Notes under the pieces: generated by a model
The model's input: only the letters and a program-made list of their open reading frames with translations
Told to the model about the DNA's origin: nothing
The model's database searches: none
Shown here: in pieces, positions 36,342 to 45,029 of the stretch
Position numbering within the stretch: position 1 is the stretch's first letter
Layout: every line of letters begins with the position of its first letter
NCBI RefSeq assembly: GCF_001654495.1
Contig: NZ_CP015849.1
Coordinates: forward strand, 2,556,501-2,620,500
Length of the DNA stretch: 64,000 nucleotides
Source of the DNA: Streptomyces sp. SAT1
GTDB lineage: Bacteria; Actinomycetota; Actinomycetes; Streptomycetales; Streptomycetaceae
Reading direction: 5' to 3'
Program-made: the position numbers and the translations under genes

Positions 36342-36953
36342 ATGGCCGCGATGCTCAGAGGATTCGTACACGTACTGGCGTGGTCGCTGGCGACGAGCGC
36401 GGCGGTCACGCTGTCGTGGTGGGGTGTCCACACGGTGCTGGCGGGCACCGCCTACGACCCGCCGCGCGCCCTGCCCATCACGGCCGGTGACACGGACGCG
36501 CGGGAGTCGCCGCCACCGGCCTCCGCGACGCGGCGCCCGTCGTCGGAGCGCCCGTCCGCGCCGCCGGCCGCACCGTCCCGTACCCCGTCGCCCCCCGCCC
36601 CGAGCGTGTCGCGCTCCGCGCCGCCCGCGGACACCGGCGGCGCGTCCGCGGCTTCCCCCGACGCGCCCGGCACGTCCGGGAGTTCGGTCGGCACCGGCGG
36701 ATCCGGGGCTTCCGGCGGTTCGGGGGGCTCCGGGACGGTCAAGGGCTACGACACCGAGGGCGGGCGTGTGGTGTTCGACCTGGACACGGCCTCCGCGAGC
36801 CTGGTCTCGGCGACGCCGGGCACGGGCTGGTCGATGCAGGTGTGGAAGACGGCGAGCTGGATCCGGGTCGAGTTCACCTCGGGCGAGGACCGGGTGTCGG
36901 TCATCTGCTCGTGGCACGACGGGCCGCCCCGGGTCGAGGTGGGCAACTACTGA
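36342..36953 (+). CDS. Membrane-anchored or secreted protein with Ser/Pro/Gly linker
   Basis: 203 aa. An N-terminal hydrophobic segment (VLAWSLATSAAVTLSWWGVHTVLAG) acts as signal anchor; about 95 residues of Pro/Ser/Gly linker follow; then a compact 70-residue domain rich in Trp and beta-strands (VVFDLDTASASLVSATPGTGWSMQVWKTASWIRVEF). No catalytic motif; I do not recognise the family. GGGAGG lies 11 bp before ATG 36342; ATG 36351 is an alternative. Divergent from the two-component operon (140-bp gap), so it may be a target of that system. Confidence 0.65.
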   Translation: MAAMLRGFVHVLAWSLATSAAVTLSWWGVHTVLAGTAYDPPRALPITAGDTDARESPPPASATRRPSSERPSAPPAAPSRTPSPPAPSVSRSAPPADTGGASAASPDAPGTSGSSVGTGGSGASGGSGGSGTVKGYDTEGGRVVFDLDTASASLVSATPGTGWSMQVWKTASWIRVEFTSGEDRVSVICSWHDGPPRVEVGNY

Positions 36954-37063
36954 CCCGCGCGCCCCTCTTATCCGCCCGCCGTCCGCTCCCCCGCCCGTCG
37001 TCCACCGTCCGTCGTCCACTGACCGTTGGCCGTTGCCCGTTGGCGGTTGGCCGCTGCCTGACG

Positions 37064-37933
37064 TCAGCGGAAGACGGACGGGGGCGGGGCCGGTGAGGCG
37101 ACGGCCGCCGCGTCCGTGACGGGTGCGGCGCCGCCGGTGAAGTCGGTGAGCGCACGGCCGTGTTCGACCCGGCCGGGGTGCGGGTCCGAGGCGGCGCGGC
37201 GGGTCAGTTCGGCGATCGGCAGCGGCCGGTCGCAGGCGACGAGGACCGCGTTGCCGAAGCGTCTGCCGCGCAGGACGGCCGGGTCGGCGACGAGCGCCAG
37301 TTCGGCGAACCGGGCGGCGGCGGTGGCGATCTGGCCCCGCAGATGGGCGAGCGGCGGACCGTCGGCGAGGTTCGCGGCGAAGACGGCACCGGGCTTCAGC
37401 GCCCGGCGGACCTCGTCCAGGAACTCGGCCGAGGTGAGGTGGGCGGGGGTGCGGGCGCCGCTGAACACATCGGCGATCACGAGGTCGGCCCATCCGTCGG
37501 GCACCTTGGCGAGCCCTTCGCGGGCGTCGGTGGAACGCACCCGGATCCGGGCGTTGGCGTCCAGCGGCAGCTCGCGCCGCACCAGACCCACCAGCGCGGC
37601 GTCCCGTTCGACGACCTGCTGGGTGGAGCGGGGGCGGGTGGCGGCGACATAGCGGGCGAGGGTGAGCGCGCCGCCGCCGAGGTGGACGGCGTGCACCGGC
37701 TTGCCCGCGGGGGCGGCGAGGTCGATGACATGGCCGATCCGGCGCTGGTACTCGAAGGAGAGGTACGCCGGGTCGTCCAGGTCGACGTGCGACTGCGGTG
37801 CCCCGTCGATCAGCAGCGTCCAGGCCCTCGCCCGCTCCCGGTCGGGCACGAGCTCGGCGAGACCGCCGTCCACCTGTTCGGCGACGGCTGCCGTGCTCCC
37901 GCGCTCGCGCCGGGGACTCCTGGACCTTCCCAT
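37064..37933 (-). CDS. Spermidine synthase-fold methyltransferase-like protein
   Basis: 289 aa. Rossmann core of the polyamine synthase group: VHAVHLGGGALTLARYV (nucleotide-binding Gly loop), VVERDAALVGLVRRELPL, then ADLVIADVFSG and LKPGAVFAANLADG. The active-site pattern of true spermidine synthases (paired Asp with putrescine ligands) is not evident, so the reaction is unclear. Cytoplasmic, apparently monocistronic. Many actinobacterial relatives are annotated only as spermidine synthase-like or fused MFS proteins. Confidence 0.8.
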   Translation of the reverse strand: MGRSRSPRRERGSTAAVAEQVDGGLAELVPDRERARAWTLLIDGAPQSHVDLDDPAYLSFEYQRRIGHVIDLAAPAGKPVHAVHLGGGALTLARYVAATRPRSTQQVVERDAALVGLVRRELPLDANARIRVRSTDAREGLAKVPDGWADLVIADVFSGARTPAHLTSAEFLDEVRRALKPGAVFAANLADGPPLAHLRGQIATAAARFAELALVADPAVLRGRRFGNAVLVACDRPLPIAELTRRAASDPHPGRVEHGRALTDFTGGAAPVTDAAAVASPAPPPSVFR

Positions 37934-38020
37934 TCCCCCATTGTCGCAAGGTCCGGCCGGCCGGACCGGGCGGCCCGGCGTGGTCCGGAGCGCACCCCGT
38001 CCGACGCACCCGCCACACTC

Positions 38021-38069
38021 GCCGTACGCCGAACCCGCCGTACGCCGAACCCGCCCGTACGCCGTACCC
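38021..38069. repeat. 16-bp tandem repeat
   Basis: GCCGTACGCCGAACCC twice exactly (38021, 38037), then one variant copy with an insertion. Between two minus-strand genes. Confidence 0.75.
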
Positions 38070-38121
38070 GCCGTGCGCTGCGTCGCCGTACACCGCAGCC
38101 GCCGCAGCCGCCGCGGAGCCG

Positions 38122-38532
38122 TCAGCAGCAGTTGTCCACCACCGCGAGCATCCGGGCCGCCTCGTCCAGGGCGCGGCGCAGCACGGCGGGGTCGGTCGCG
38201 AGGTCGGTCTCCCCGGGCGGCAGGAGCCAGTCCGAGCCCTTCACAGGCGGCTCCGGGGCGGTGCGCAGACCGCGGCCGTCCGTCCTGGTGCAGGTGCTGC
38301 CCGGTACGTCCCAGCCCGCCGCGGTGCCCGCCGGGACCACGAATCCCAGCGTGTCGCCGCCGTCGTCGTGCAGGACGGGGCCCACCGCCTCCTCCGCCTC
38401 GCGGCGCAGGATGTCGACCGCCTCCAGACCCTGCCGGGCCGGTACGGTCACCAGGTCGCAGTCGGCCTCCGGTGCCGGCGGCGACGGCCGACGATCGGCG
38501 CTCCCCTTGGTCCGCGTCCCGGACTCCACCAC
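38122..38532 (-). CDS. Hypothetical protein
   Basis: 136 aa from GTG 38532 with GGAGGGG 5 bp before it (a second GTG follows directly). No signal peptide or membrane helix. The sequence is acidic in the middle (LRREAEEAVGPVLHDDGGDTLGFVVPAG) and ends AARMLAVVDNCC with two terminal Cys. The residues WDVPGSTC and GSDWLLPPGE suggest a small beta-rich domain. I recognise no family. A longer frame to 38688 is open but has no ribosome site. Confidence 0.6.
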   Translation of the reverse strand: MVESGTRTKGSADRRPSPPAPEADCDLVTVPARQGLEAVDILRREAEEAVGPVLHDDGGDTLGFVVPAGTAAGWDVPGSTCTRTDGRGLRTAPEPPVKGSDWLLPPGETDLATDPAVLRRALDEAARMLAVVDNCC

Positions 38533-38816
38533 GGATACCCCTCCTCGTGCGCGAGCGGGTCGGGAGTCGGGCGGCTCCCGGTTCACGGGGTACAACGCGG
38601 CGGGGGCGTCAACGGCTACGGCCGAAGTCAGCCACAAAGGATGGCACTTCATGGCAGATCGCGGATGAGATATCCGGTTTGTAGCCAAACACTGCGTGGC
38701 GGCCCGGACACAACCGGTACGTTCTTGCCCGTCGGAAACAGGGCGTCACCGGGGCAACCCGGGCAACTCCCCTCGGTTCCGGCACGGTTCGACGGTTCGC
38801 ACGAGAGGGCCCGGCC

Positions 38817-40346
38817 ATGGCGTCGTCAACGGTGACCTCGTCCCCGTCCCCCCGGCCACCGCGGCCGAACCTCGCCTTCCGGCGGCTGCGCGGACAGCGC
38901 TCCCCGGCCGAGTTCGCCGCGGCGGTGCGGCGTGCCGCCCGGGAGATCGGCGAGCGGGTCAGCTGCGACGCGCGCTACATCGGCCGGGTGGAGGCGGGCG
39001 AGATCCGCTGCCCCAACTACGCGTACGAGCGTGTGTTCCTGCACATGTTCCCCGGCCGCACCCTCGCCGACCTGGGGTTCGCGCCCCGCTCGTCCGTGCG
39101 CGGGCGCGCCGCGCGCGCCCCGGAGAGCGGCGACGCGCCCCCCGCGCACACCGAGAGCCCGGCCCACGCACCACTGGAGACGACGGGGGCGCCCCGTCCG
39201 TACCACCAGGATCACCGGTACGACCCGCGCGACCCGCGCGACCCGCGCGACCCGCGCGACCCGCGCGACCCGGATCACCCGCACGACGAGCAAGACCCGA
39301 ACCACCCGCACGAGGACCACGAGGAGAGCGACGTGCTGCGTCGCGCATTCATGACCCGCGGGGGCGCCACGATGGCCGCCGCCTCGCTGGGCCCCCTGGG
39401 GCTCGCCCTCGACGCGTCGGCCGCGGACCGCCCGGTCCGCCGCGCCGGTGCGAGCGAGGCGGGCGCCGTCGAAGAGGCCGTCCGCCGGATCCGGCTGCTC
39501 GACGACCGGCACGGGGCGGACGGCCTCTACCGGCGCGCGGCGGCTCCGCTGCGCGCCGCCTACGCCCTGCTCGACGCCGGAGCGACCCGGCGGGCCACGG
39601 CCGACCGGCTGCACGCGGGCGCCGGTGAGCTGGCCATCTCGGTGGGCTGGCTGGCCCATGACTCGGGCCGCTTCGACGACGCCCGCTCGCACTACGCCGA
39701 GGCGCTGGCCACGGCCCGGATGACCGGGGACGCGGCCGTGGAGGCGCACGCCTTCTGCAACACGGCGTTCCTCGCGCGCGACGCCGGACGGCCACGGGAG
39801 GCGGTGCGCGCCGCGCAGGCGGCCCAGCGCGCCGCCCGTGAGCTGGGCTCGGCCCGGCTGATGTCCCTGCTGGCGCTGCGCGAGGCGGGCGGCTGGGCGG
39901 GGCTCGCCGACCGCACCGGCTGCGCACAGGCGCTCGCGCGCGCGCAGGCGCTGTACGGGCGGGGGCCCTCGGACGCCGACCCCGAGTGGATGAGCTTCTA
40001 CGGCGAGGCGGAGCTGGCGGGCCTGGAGGCCCAGTGCTGGTCGACGCTGGGCGACTGGCCGCGCGCGGCCCGGTACGCACTGCGGGCCGCCCGCCTCCAG
40101 GACCCGCACTTCACCCGGAACATCGCGCTGTACACGGCGGAGCTGGCCGACGACCTCGCGCGCGGAGGGCGTCCCGACGAGGCGGCGGCGGCCGGGATGC
40201 GGGTCCTGGACCTGCTGGACCAGGTCCAGTCGTCACGGATCCAGATGATGCTGGCCGGGACGGCACGGGTGCTGCTGCCGCACCGCCGGGCGAGCGGCGT
40301 CTCGGCGTTCCTGGAACGGCACGCGAGCACCCCCCGGACGGCGTGA
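38817..40346 (+). CDS. NsdA-like regulator (HTH N-terminus, TPR C-terminus)
   Basis: 509 aa. Residues about 18-90 are an HTH-like module ending YIGRVEAGEIRCPNYAYERVFLHMFPGRTLADLGF; a polar linker with five Asp-Pro-Arg repeats (encoded by the 9-bp repeat at 39222); a short Tat-like stretch RRAFMTRGGATMAAASLG; then helical TPR-type repeats (about 210-490). The arrangement matches the Streptomyces NsdA family, whose founder represses sporulation and antibiotic production. Which paralogue this is cannot be told. GAGAGGG precedes the ATG. Confidence 0.78.
   Translation: MASSTVTSSPSPRPPRPNLAFRRLRGQRSPAEFAAAVRRAAREIGERVSCDARYIGRVEAGEIRCPNYAYERVFLHMFPGRTLADLGFAPRSSVRGRAARAPESGDAPPAHTESPAHAPLETTGAPRPYHQDHRYDPRDPRDPRDPRDPRDPDHPHDEQDPNHPHEDHEESDVLRRAFMTRGGATMAAASLGPLGLALDASAADRPVRRAGASEAGAVEEAVRRIRLLDDRHGADGLYRRAAAPLRAAYALLDAGATRRATADRLHAGAGELAISVGWLAHDSGRFDDARSHYAEALATARMTGDAAVEAHAFCNTAFLARDAGRPREAVRAAQAAQRAARELGSARLMSLLALREAGGWAGLADRTGCAQALARAQALYGRGPSDADPEWMSFYGEAELAGLEAQCWSTLGDWPRAARYALRAARLQDPHFTRNIALYTAELADDLARGGRPDEAAAAGMRVLDLLDQVQSSRIQMMLAGTARVLLPHRRASGVSAFLERHASTPRTA
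39222..39272 (+). repeat. 9-bp in-frame repeat coding Asp-Pro-Arg
   Basis: GACCCGCGC repeated five times exactly plus GACCCG. Its length is a multiple of three, so copy-number change keeps the frame. Confidence 0.92.
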
Positions 40347-40354
40347 GACCGACC

Positions 40355-40443
40355 ACACGGCAGCCACGCGCGCGTGGGTCCGGCGCGGCGGCCGGTTGGC
40401 GATACTGACGCCGACACGGCAGCCACGCGCGCGGGGGTCCGGC
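40355..40443. repeat. 30-bp direct repeat after NsdA-like gene
   Basis: Copies 40355-40384 and 40414-40443 (ACACGGCAGCCACGCGCGCG then GGGGTCCGGC) differ at one base and start 59 bp apart. They lie between converging genes. Confidence 0.8.
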
Positions 40444-40520
40444 ACCACGGCCCGCGCGCACCGCACACGGCCGGCCCGGCGGGCGCCCCGGCACCGCGCG
40501 CGGCGGTTCCGGCGGCCGTC

Positions 40521-41117
40521 CTAGCCCTCCAGGTGCCCCACGTCGTTCCAGCTGTGCAGGACCGGTTCGCCGTAGGCCCAGTCCAGCACCGAGAGCGAGG
40601 TGGGGCTGAGGCGCACGCGGGCGGCGAAGTCGAGCGGCAGGCCGAGCCAGCGGGCGCCGATCGCCCGCAGGATGTGCCCGTGCGCGAAGACCAGCACGTC
40701 GCGGTCCTCGCCGCGGGCCCAGGCCACCACCTCGTCGGCGCGGTCCCGCACCTCGCCGGGCGTCTCCCCGCGCGGGGCACCGTCGCGCCACAGGAGCCAG
40801 CCGGGGACCTCGTCCTGGATCTGCCGGGGCGTCATGCCCTCGTAGGAGCCGTAGTCCCACTCCATGAGCGTGTCCCAGTCCGTGGCGCGCTCGCCGAAAC
40901 CGGCCAGTTCGCACGTCTCCCGCGCGCGCACGAGCGGGCTGGTGCGGACCTCGACGCCCGGCAGTCCGTCGAAGGGTGCCCGGTGCAGCCGCTCGCCGAG
41001 CAGCTTGGCGCCGCGCCGGCCCTCCTCCAGGAGGGGCACGTCGGTCCTGCCGGTGTGCTTGCCGGACAGCGACCACTGGGTCTGCCCGTGCCGGGCCAGC
41101 AGGATGCGCGGTGCCAT
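40521..41117 (-). CDS. Histidine phosphatase (phosphoglycerate mutase-like)
   Basis: 198 aa. Catalytic LARHGQT at residues 7-13 with phospho-His10, the second Arg in [12 protein letters not shown], and the C-terminal [15 protein letters not shown]is. This is the RHG set of the histidine phosphatase superfamily. [14 protein letters not shown] is typical of broad acid phosphatases such as PhoE or the cobalamin-pathway CobC group. The substrate is not readable. Cytoplasmic; single gene. Confidence 0.88.
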   Translation of the reverse strand: MAPRILLARHGQTQWSLSGKHTGRTDVPLLEEGRRGAKLLGERLHRAPFDGLPGVEVRTSPLVRARETCELAGFGERATDWDTLMEWDYGSYEGMTPRQIQDEVPGWLLWRDGAPRGETPGEVRDRADEVVAWARGEDRDVLVFAHGHILRAIGARWLGLPLDFAARVRLSPTSLSVLDWAYGEPVLHSWNDVGHLEG

Positions 41118-41339
41118 GAGGAGCCTTTCCGGGAAAAGTCAGATCTTCGGACGGGGATTTCCATCATCGCGCACCCTGTGCGGGGGCAACCCGGCGGGCG
41201 GCCCTCGCGTCTTTGAGGGCCGGGGCGCCCCGCGCGGGCGGGCGCATACACCGTAAAGTGGCACGACCGGCCGGGGACCACCGGAGATCACCGGGCGCCG
41301 CAGCGACGACAAGAGCGACCTGAAGGGGGAGGGCATCGG

Positions 41340-42305
41340 ATGCCGCAGACCGAGGCACCGGCACGTGCACCGCGCGCCGAGGCGCCCCCGCGGACCCGGC
41401 CGCGCTGGTGGACCGAGCTGCCGCTGATCCTGCTCGTGTACGGCTGCTACTCGGCCGGGCGGCTGCTGGTCCGCGGTGACGTCGCGGGCGCCGTCGACCA
41501 CGGTCTGTCGATCCTGCACATCGAGAAGGTGCTGCGGATCAACTTCGAGCACCCCCTGAACCGGCTGTTCACCCGCGAGCCCTGGCTCGGCGTCCCGGCC
41601 GACTTCTGGTACGCGTCCCTGCACTACGTGGTGACGCCCGCGATCCTGGTGTGGCTGTTCCGGCGGCGCACCGCGTACTACCGCGCGGCCCGCACCTGGC
41701 TGATGACGTCCACGTTCATCGGGCTGATCGGCTTCACCCTGCTGCCGACCTGCCCGCCCCGGCTGCTCTCGCCCGGTCACGGCTTCGTGGACACCATGGC
41801 CCACTACAGCTCGTACGGCTGGTGGGGCGGCGACGCCAGCGCGCCGCGCGGCATGGGCGGCATGACCAACCAGTACGCGGCCATGCCCAGCCTGCACGTC
41901 GGCTGGGCGCTGTGGTGCGGCGTGATGCTGTGGCGCCACGGCGGCACCCGCTGGGCGAAGGCGGCCGGTGTCGCCTACCCGACACTGACCGCGATCGTGG
42001 TGATGGGCACCGCCAACCACTACTTCCTGGACGCCGTCGCGGGTGTGGCCGTGATGGGCGTCGGGCTGCTGCTCGCCCCGCACGTGCTGCGCGCCGCCGA
42101 CCGGGCCCGGACACTGCTGGCCGCGCGGGTCCCGGCCCTGGCGGGCCGCCCGGACGGCGCGGGTTCCCCCGTTGTCAGTGGCGAGTGCCAGACTTCGGCG
42201 GGTGAGCGAATTCCACGGCAGCGCGAAACACGGTTCGGTTCCGGAGCCGAGCCGGGTGCCTCCCCCCAGGACACCGGGGACGGCGCTCCGGCAGCAGCTC
42301 GCTGA
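41340..42305 (+). CDS. PAP2-superfamily membrane phosphatase/transferase (Aur1/Ipt1-like)
   Basis: 321 aa with about six membrane helices. The PAP2 motifs are split in the Aur1/Ipt1 manner: LLPTCPPRLL, then MPSLHVGWALW, then ANHYFLDAVAG. It should transfer or remove a phospho-head-group on lipids at the outer face of the membrane. The C-terminal 60 residues are polar and overlap, in another frame, the start of the nuclease gene at 42202; conservation probably ends near 42140. GGGGGAGGG precedes the ATG. Confidence 0.85.
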   Translation: MPQTEAPARAPRAEAPPRTRPRWWTELPLILLVYGCYSAGRLLVRGDVAGAVDHGLSILHIEKVLRINFEHPLNRLFTREPWLGVPADFWYASLHYVVTPAILVWLFRRRTAYYRAARTWLMTSTFIGLIGFTLLPTCPPRLLSPGHGFVDTMAHYSSYGWWGGDASAPRGMGGMTNQYAAMPSLHVGWALWCGVMLWRHGGTRWAKAAGVAYPTLTAIVVMGTANHYFLDAVAGVAVMGVGLLLAPHVLRAADRARTLLAARVPALAGRPDGAGSPVVSGECQTSAGERIPRQRETRFGSGAEPGASPQDTGDGAPAAAR

Positions 42306-43443
42306 GCTGCGCGGCCCCGGCGTACCGGCCCGTGCCCTGGACGCCCGCGCGCTGGCGGCCCTGGCCGCCAACCCGGGGTGCAGACGGCGCGCGATCCTGG
42401 ACGGCGCGGGCGTGGACAAGACGGCGCTCGCCGGCGCGCTGGGCGCCCCCTCCGCGTTCGGCCAGTCGCAGTTCGCCCTCACCCGGGGCAACGCGTTCGA
42501 GACGCGGGTCAAGGCGGACGGCGGCGCCGAGCTGCTGCGGCTGGTGCACCAGCGGCTCGACCCCGGCGCCGAGCCGCCGCACGAGGCGCACGTCCCGGAC
42601 CTGACCGCGACCGGCCCCGAGGGACGCGCGGCGCGTACGGCGCTGGCGCTGCGCGAGGCCACCGCGGCGGGCGCCTGGACGCTGCTGGACCACCCGATGC
42701 TCGCCCTGGACGTGGCGGGTTCCCCCGCCTTCCTGGAACCGGACGCGGTGGTGGTGCACCCCGACGGCGCCTGGACCGTCGTGGAGATCAAGTCGTTCCC
42801 GATGCTGGACGGCTCCGCCGACCCGGCGAAGGTGGGTGCGGCGGCCCGCCAGGCCGCGGTGTACGTGCTGGCCCTGGAGGAGGTCGCCGCCCGGTGCTCA
42901 CCGGACGGGGCGCCGCCCCCGCGCGTACGGCACCGCGTGCTGCTGGTGTGCCCCAAGGACTTCTCCAACCTGCCCGCCGCCTCCGCCGTCGACGTGCGCA
43001 AGCAGCGCGCGGTGACCGCCCGCCAGCTGGCGCGGCTGACCCGGTTGCAGGACATCGCCGACCTGCTCCCCGAGGGCGTGTGCTTCTCCCCCGAGCTGCC
43101 CGCCGAGCAGCTGACGGCGGCGGTCGAGGCGGTGCCCGCCGCCTACGCGCCCGAGTGCCTGGCCGCCTGCGAGCTGGCCTTCCACTGCCGGGCCCGCTCC
43201 CGCGCGCACGGCGCGGTGACCGCCCTGGGCCGCTCGGTCCGCGCCGAGCTGGGCGGCCTGGCGACCGTCGAGGACGTGCTCGCCGCGGCCCACGGCGAGG
43301 CGGGCGAGGCGGACGACCCGGCGGTGGCCGCCCTGCGCCGGGCCGCGCTGCTGCGGGCGGAGGCCCTGCGGGACCACCCGCGCCCGGCGCCCGCGCGGCG
43401 CACCGCGGCCGCCGACGACCGGCAGGGGGCCGCATGTCGCTGA
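42202..43443 (+). CDS. Cas4/AddB-type PD-(D/E)XK nuclease with Fe-S cysteines
   Basis: 413 aa from GTG 42202 (GTG 42178 and TTG 42172 are alternatives). Nuclease motifs in order: RGNAFE, then Asp181 in FLEPDAVVV, Glu195-x-Lys197 in VVEIKSF, and the RecB-family Q-x3-Y (Gln217, Tyr221). One Cys (Cys60) precedes the core and three follow it (Cys319, Cys323, Cys329; C-x3-C-x5-C). This resembles the 4Fe-4S staple of Cas4, AddB and Dna2, where the usual spacing is C-x2-C-x5-C. It should cut single-stranded DNA ends. It overlaps the next gene by 10 bp and starts inside the preceding PAP2 frame. No CRISPR array or cas1 is present. Confidence 0.82.
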   Translation: MSEFHGSAKHGSVPEPSRVPPPRTPGTALRQQLAELRGPGVPARALDARALAALAANPGCRRRAILDGAGVDKTALAGALGAPSAFGQSQFALTRGNAFETRVKADGGAELLRLVHQRLDPGAEPPHEAHVPDLTATGPEGRAARTALALREATAAGAWTLLDHPMLALDVAGSPAFLEPDAVVVHPDGAWTVVEIKSFPMLDGSADPAKVGAAARQAAVYVLALEEVAARCSPDGAPPPRVRHRVLLVCPKDFSNLPAASAVDVRKQRAVTARQLARLTRLQDIADLLPEGVCFSPELPAEQLTAAVEAVPAAYAPECLAACELAFHCRARSRAHGAVTALGRSVRAELGGLATVEDVLAAAHGEAGEADDPAVAALRRAALLRAEALRDHPRPAPARRTAAADDRQGAACR

Positions 43444-45029
43444 TCGACACCCTCGCGCGCCTCCAGGCGGTGCACGACGGCCACGCCCAGCCCGCCGCAA
43501 CCGTCCGGCACCGGCATCTGTCCGGGCGGCCCCTGGTGCTCGTGCCGCTCACCACCGCCGGTGAGGCGGGCGCCCCGCTCGGCGCGCTGGTCGGCACCGA
43601 CCGGGACGCGCCCCGGCTGCTGGCCGTGGCGCAGCCGCGCGACCGCGACCTGCGGTTCGCGTTCCTGGCCGAGCTGGCGGACGTCGTCCTGCCCTACCTG
43701 GACTCCTACGCCGATGTGGTGGAGGCCGCCGAGCGCACCGAGACCGACCCGGAGACCGGCAAGCGGGTCAAGGTCGAGACCGAGCTGTGCGCGGACGCCC
43801 CCCAGCTGATCGTGCCGAGCCGGGCGGGCCTCGACTTCGTACGGCTGCTCGGCCGCTCCATGCGCTTCCGCCGCACCGCCGAGCAGGACCCGGAGACCCC
43901 GTATCCGGCGCCGCCCCGGGTGCCGCTGCTGGGGCGCTGGCTGACCCACTTCGGCGAGCGGGCCCGGGTGCCGGGCTCCTCGCTGCTGCTGGCCCTCAGC
44001 GACGTACTGGCCCGGCACTGGACCACCGGCCAGTCCGCCCTGGAGGACCAGCACCTGGGAGCCCTGCTCGCCTGGATCGACCCGCCGGACGGCCTCTCGG
44101 GCGCCGAGGCCGCGCTGCGGGCCGAGCTGGAGCGGGACGCGGCCGGACAGCTGCTGTGCCCGCCCGCGGGCCCGGCCACCGACCCGGCCTTCGACAACAA
44201 GCTGCTCGCGCCCGCCATCGAGCGCTACGACCGCGCGCGCGGCGAGCTGGCCGCCGCGGCCGACGGGCTGCAGGCCGACGACCGGCTCGCCGCGCTCACC
44301 GCGGCCGAGCGCCGCGTCCACGAACTGGTCCTGGGCTGCGCCCTGCCCACCTGGGAGAAGGTCTGGCAGGGCCTCGACCTGCTGCGGGAGCTGCCTCAGG
44401 GCGCGCGCGTGGCGGAGCGGTGGACGCGCGACCGCTGGTCGTTCACCGCCCACCGCGACCGGGTACTGGCCGGGGAGCCGCCGCAGCCGCGCCGCGACGA
44501 CGCGGTCACCGCGGCGAACAAACTGGCGGCCCGCGAGCGCGAGCAGGCCCGCCTGGACGCCCAGGAGGCACTGGACGACCCGCTGGTCATGGCCGGGCGG
44601 CGGCTGTCCGGTGAGGCGTTCGCCGGGGAGGTCACCGATGTGACCATGGCGTACAGCGACGGCAAGCGGCCCAGCCCGCGCCCGCTGGTCACCGTGCGCA
44701 CCGACGACCGTCCGCATCTGGCCGAGCGGGTCAAGGTGTACCGCTCGCTGGACGGCAGGCCGCAGTCGGCGCAGTGCGTGGCCGTCGAGGAGGACGGGAC
44801 GCTGGTGGTGCTGCGGATCCTCGACAAGATGGGCCGCGGCAAGGAGCCGGAGGCCGGTTCGGTGCCGCAGAAGGGCGACCGGGTCTGCTTCACGCTCTTC
44901 GAGCACGAGCAGCGCGGCGGGGCGAAGCTGCCCGACCCGGAGCAGACCCCATGGACGCACGGCGGGCCGCCGGGCGAGGAGAGCGCCGCCCAGGCCCCTG
45001 ACCCGGTGACCGAGGAGGACGTCCTGTGA
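43434..45029 (+). CDS. Uncharacterised middle component of nuclease/helicase module
   Basis: 531 aa from ATG 43434 (AGGGGG 5 bp before). No named domain recognised. The first 300 residues are mixed; 300-380 is a charged helical stretch (REREQARLDAQEAL) suited to a coiled stalk; about 395-495 is strand-rich (FAGEVTDVTMAYSDGKRPSPRPLVTV and VCFTLFEHE in it), like the small beta-barrel that precedes motif I in Upf1/Dna2 helicases. It overlaps the nuclease gene by 10 bp and the helicase gene by 4 bp (GTGA). I infer that it bridges the two enzymes. Function unproven. Confidence 0.72.
   Translation: MSLIDTLARLQAVHDGHAQPAATVRHRHLSGRPLVLVPLTTAGEAGAPLGALVGTDRDAPRLLAVAQPRDRDLRFAFLAELADVVLPYLDSYADVVEAAERTETDPETGKRVKVETELCADAPQLIVPSRAGLDFVRLLGRSMRFRRTAEQDPETPYPAPPRVPLLGRWLTHFGERARVPGSSLLLALSDVLARHWTTGQSALEDQHLGALLAWIDPPDGLSGAEAALRAELERDAAGQLLCPPAGPATDPAFDNKLLAPAIERYDRARGELAAAADGLQADDRLAALTAAERRVHELVLGCALPTWEKVWQGLDLLRELPQGARVAERWTRDRWSFTAHRDRVLAGEPPQPRRDDAVTAANKLAAREREQARLDAQEALDDPLVMAGRRLSGEAFAGEVTDVTMAYSDGKRPSPRPLVTVRTDDRPHLAERVKVYRSLDGRPQSAQCVAVEEDGTLVVLRILDKMGRGKEPEAGSVPQKGDRVCFTLFEHEQRGGAKLPDPEQTPWTHGGPPGEESAAQAPDPVTEEDVL

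Noticed and set aside
36454..36740. Minus-strand 96-aa frame opposite the Ser/Pro/Gly linker
   Set aside because: Pro/Gly/Asp low-complexity shadow of the linker coding region.
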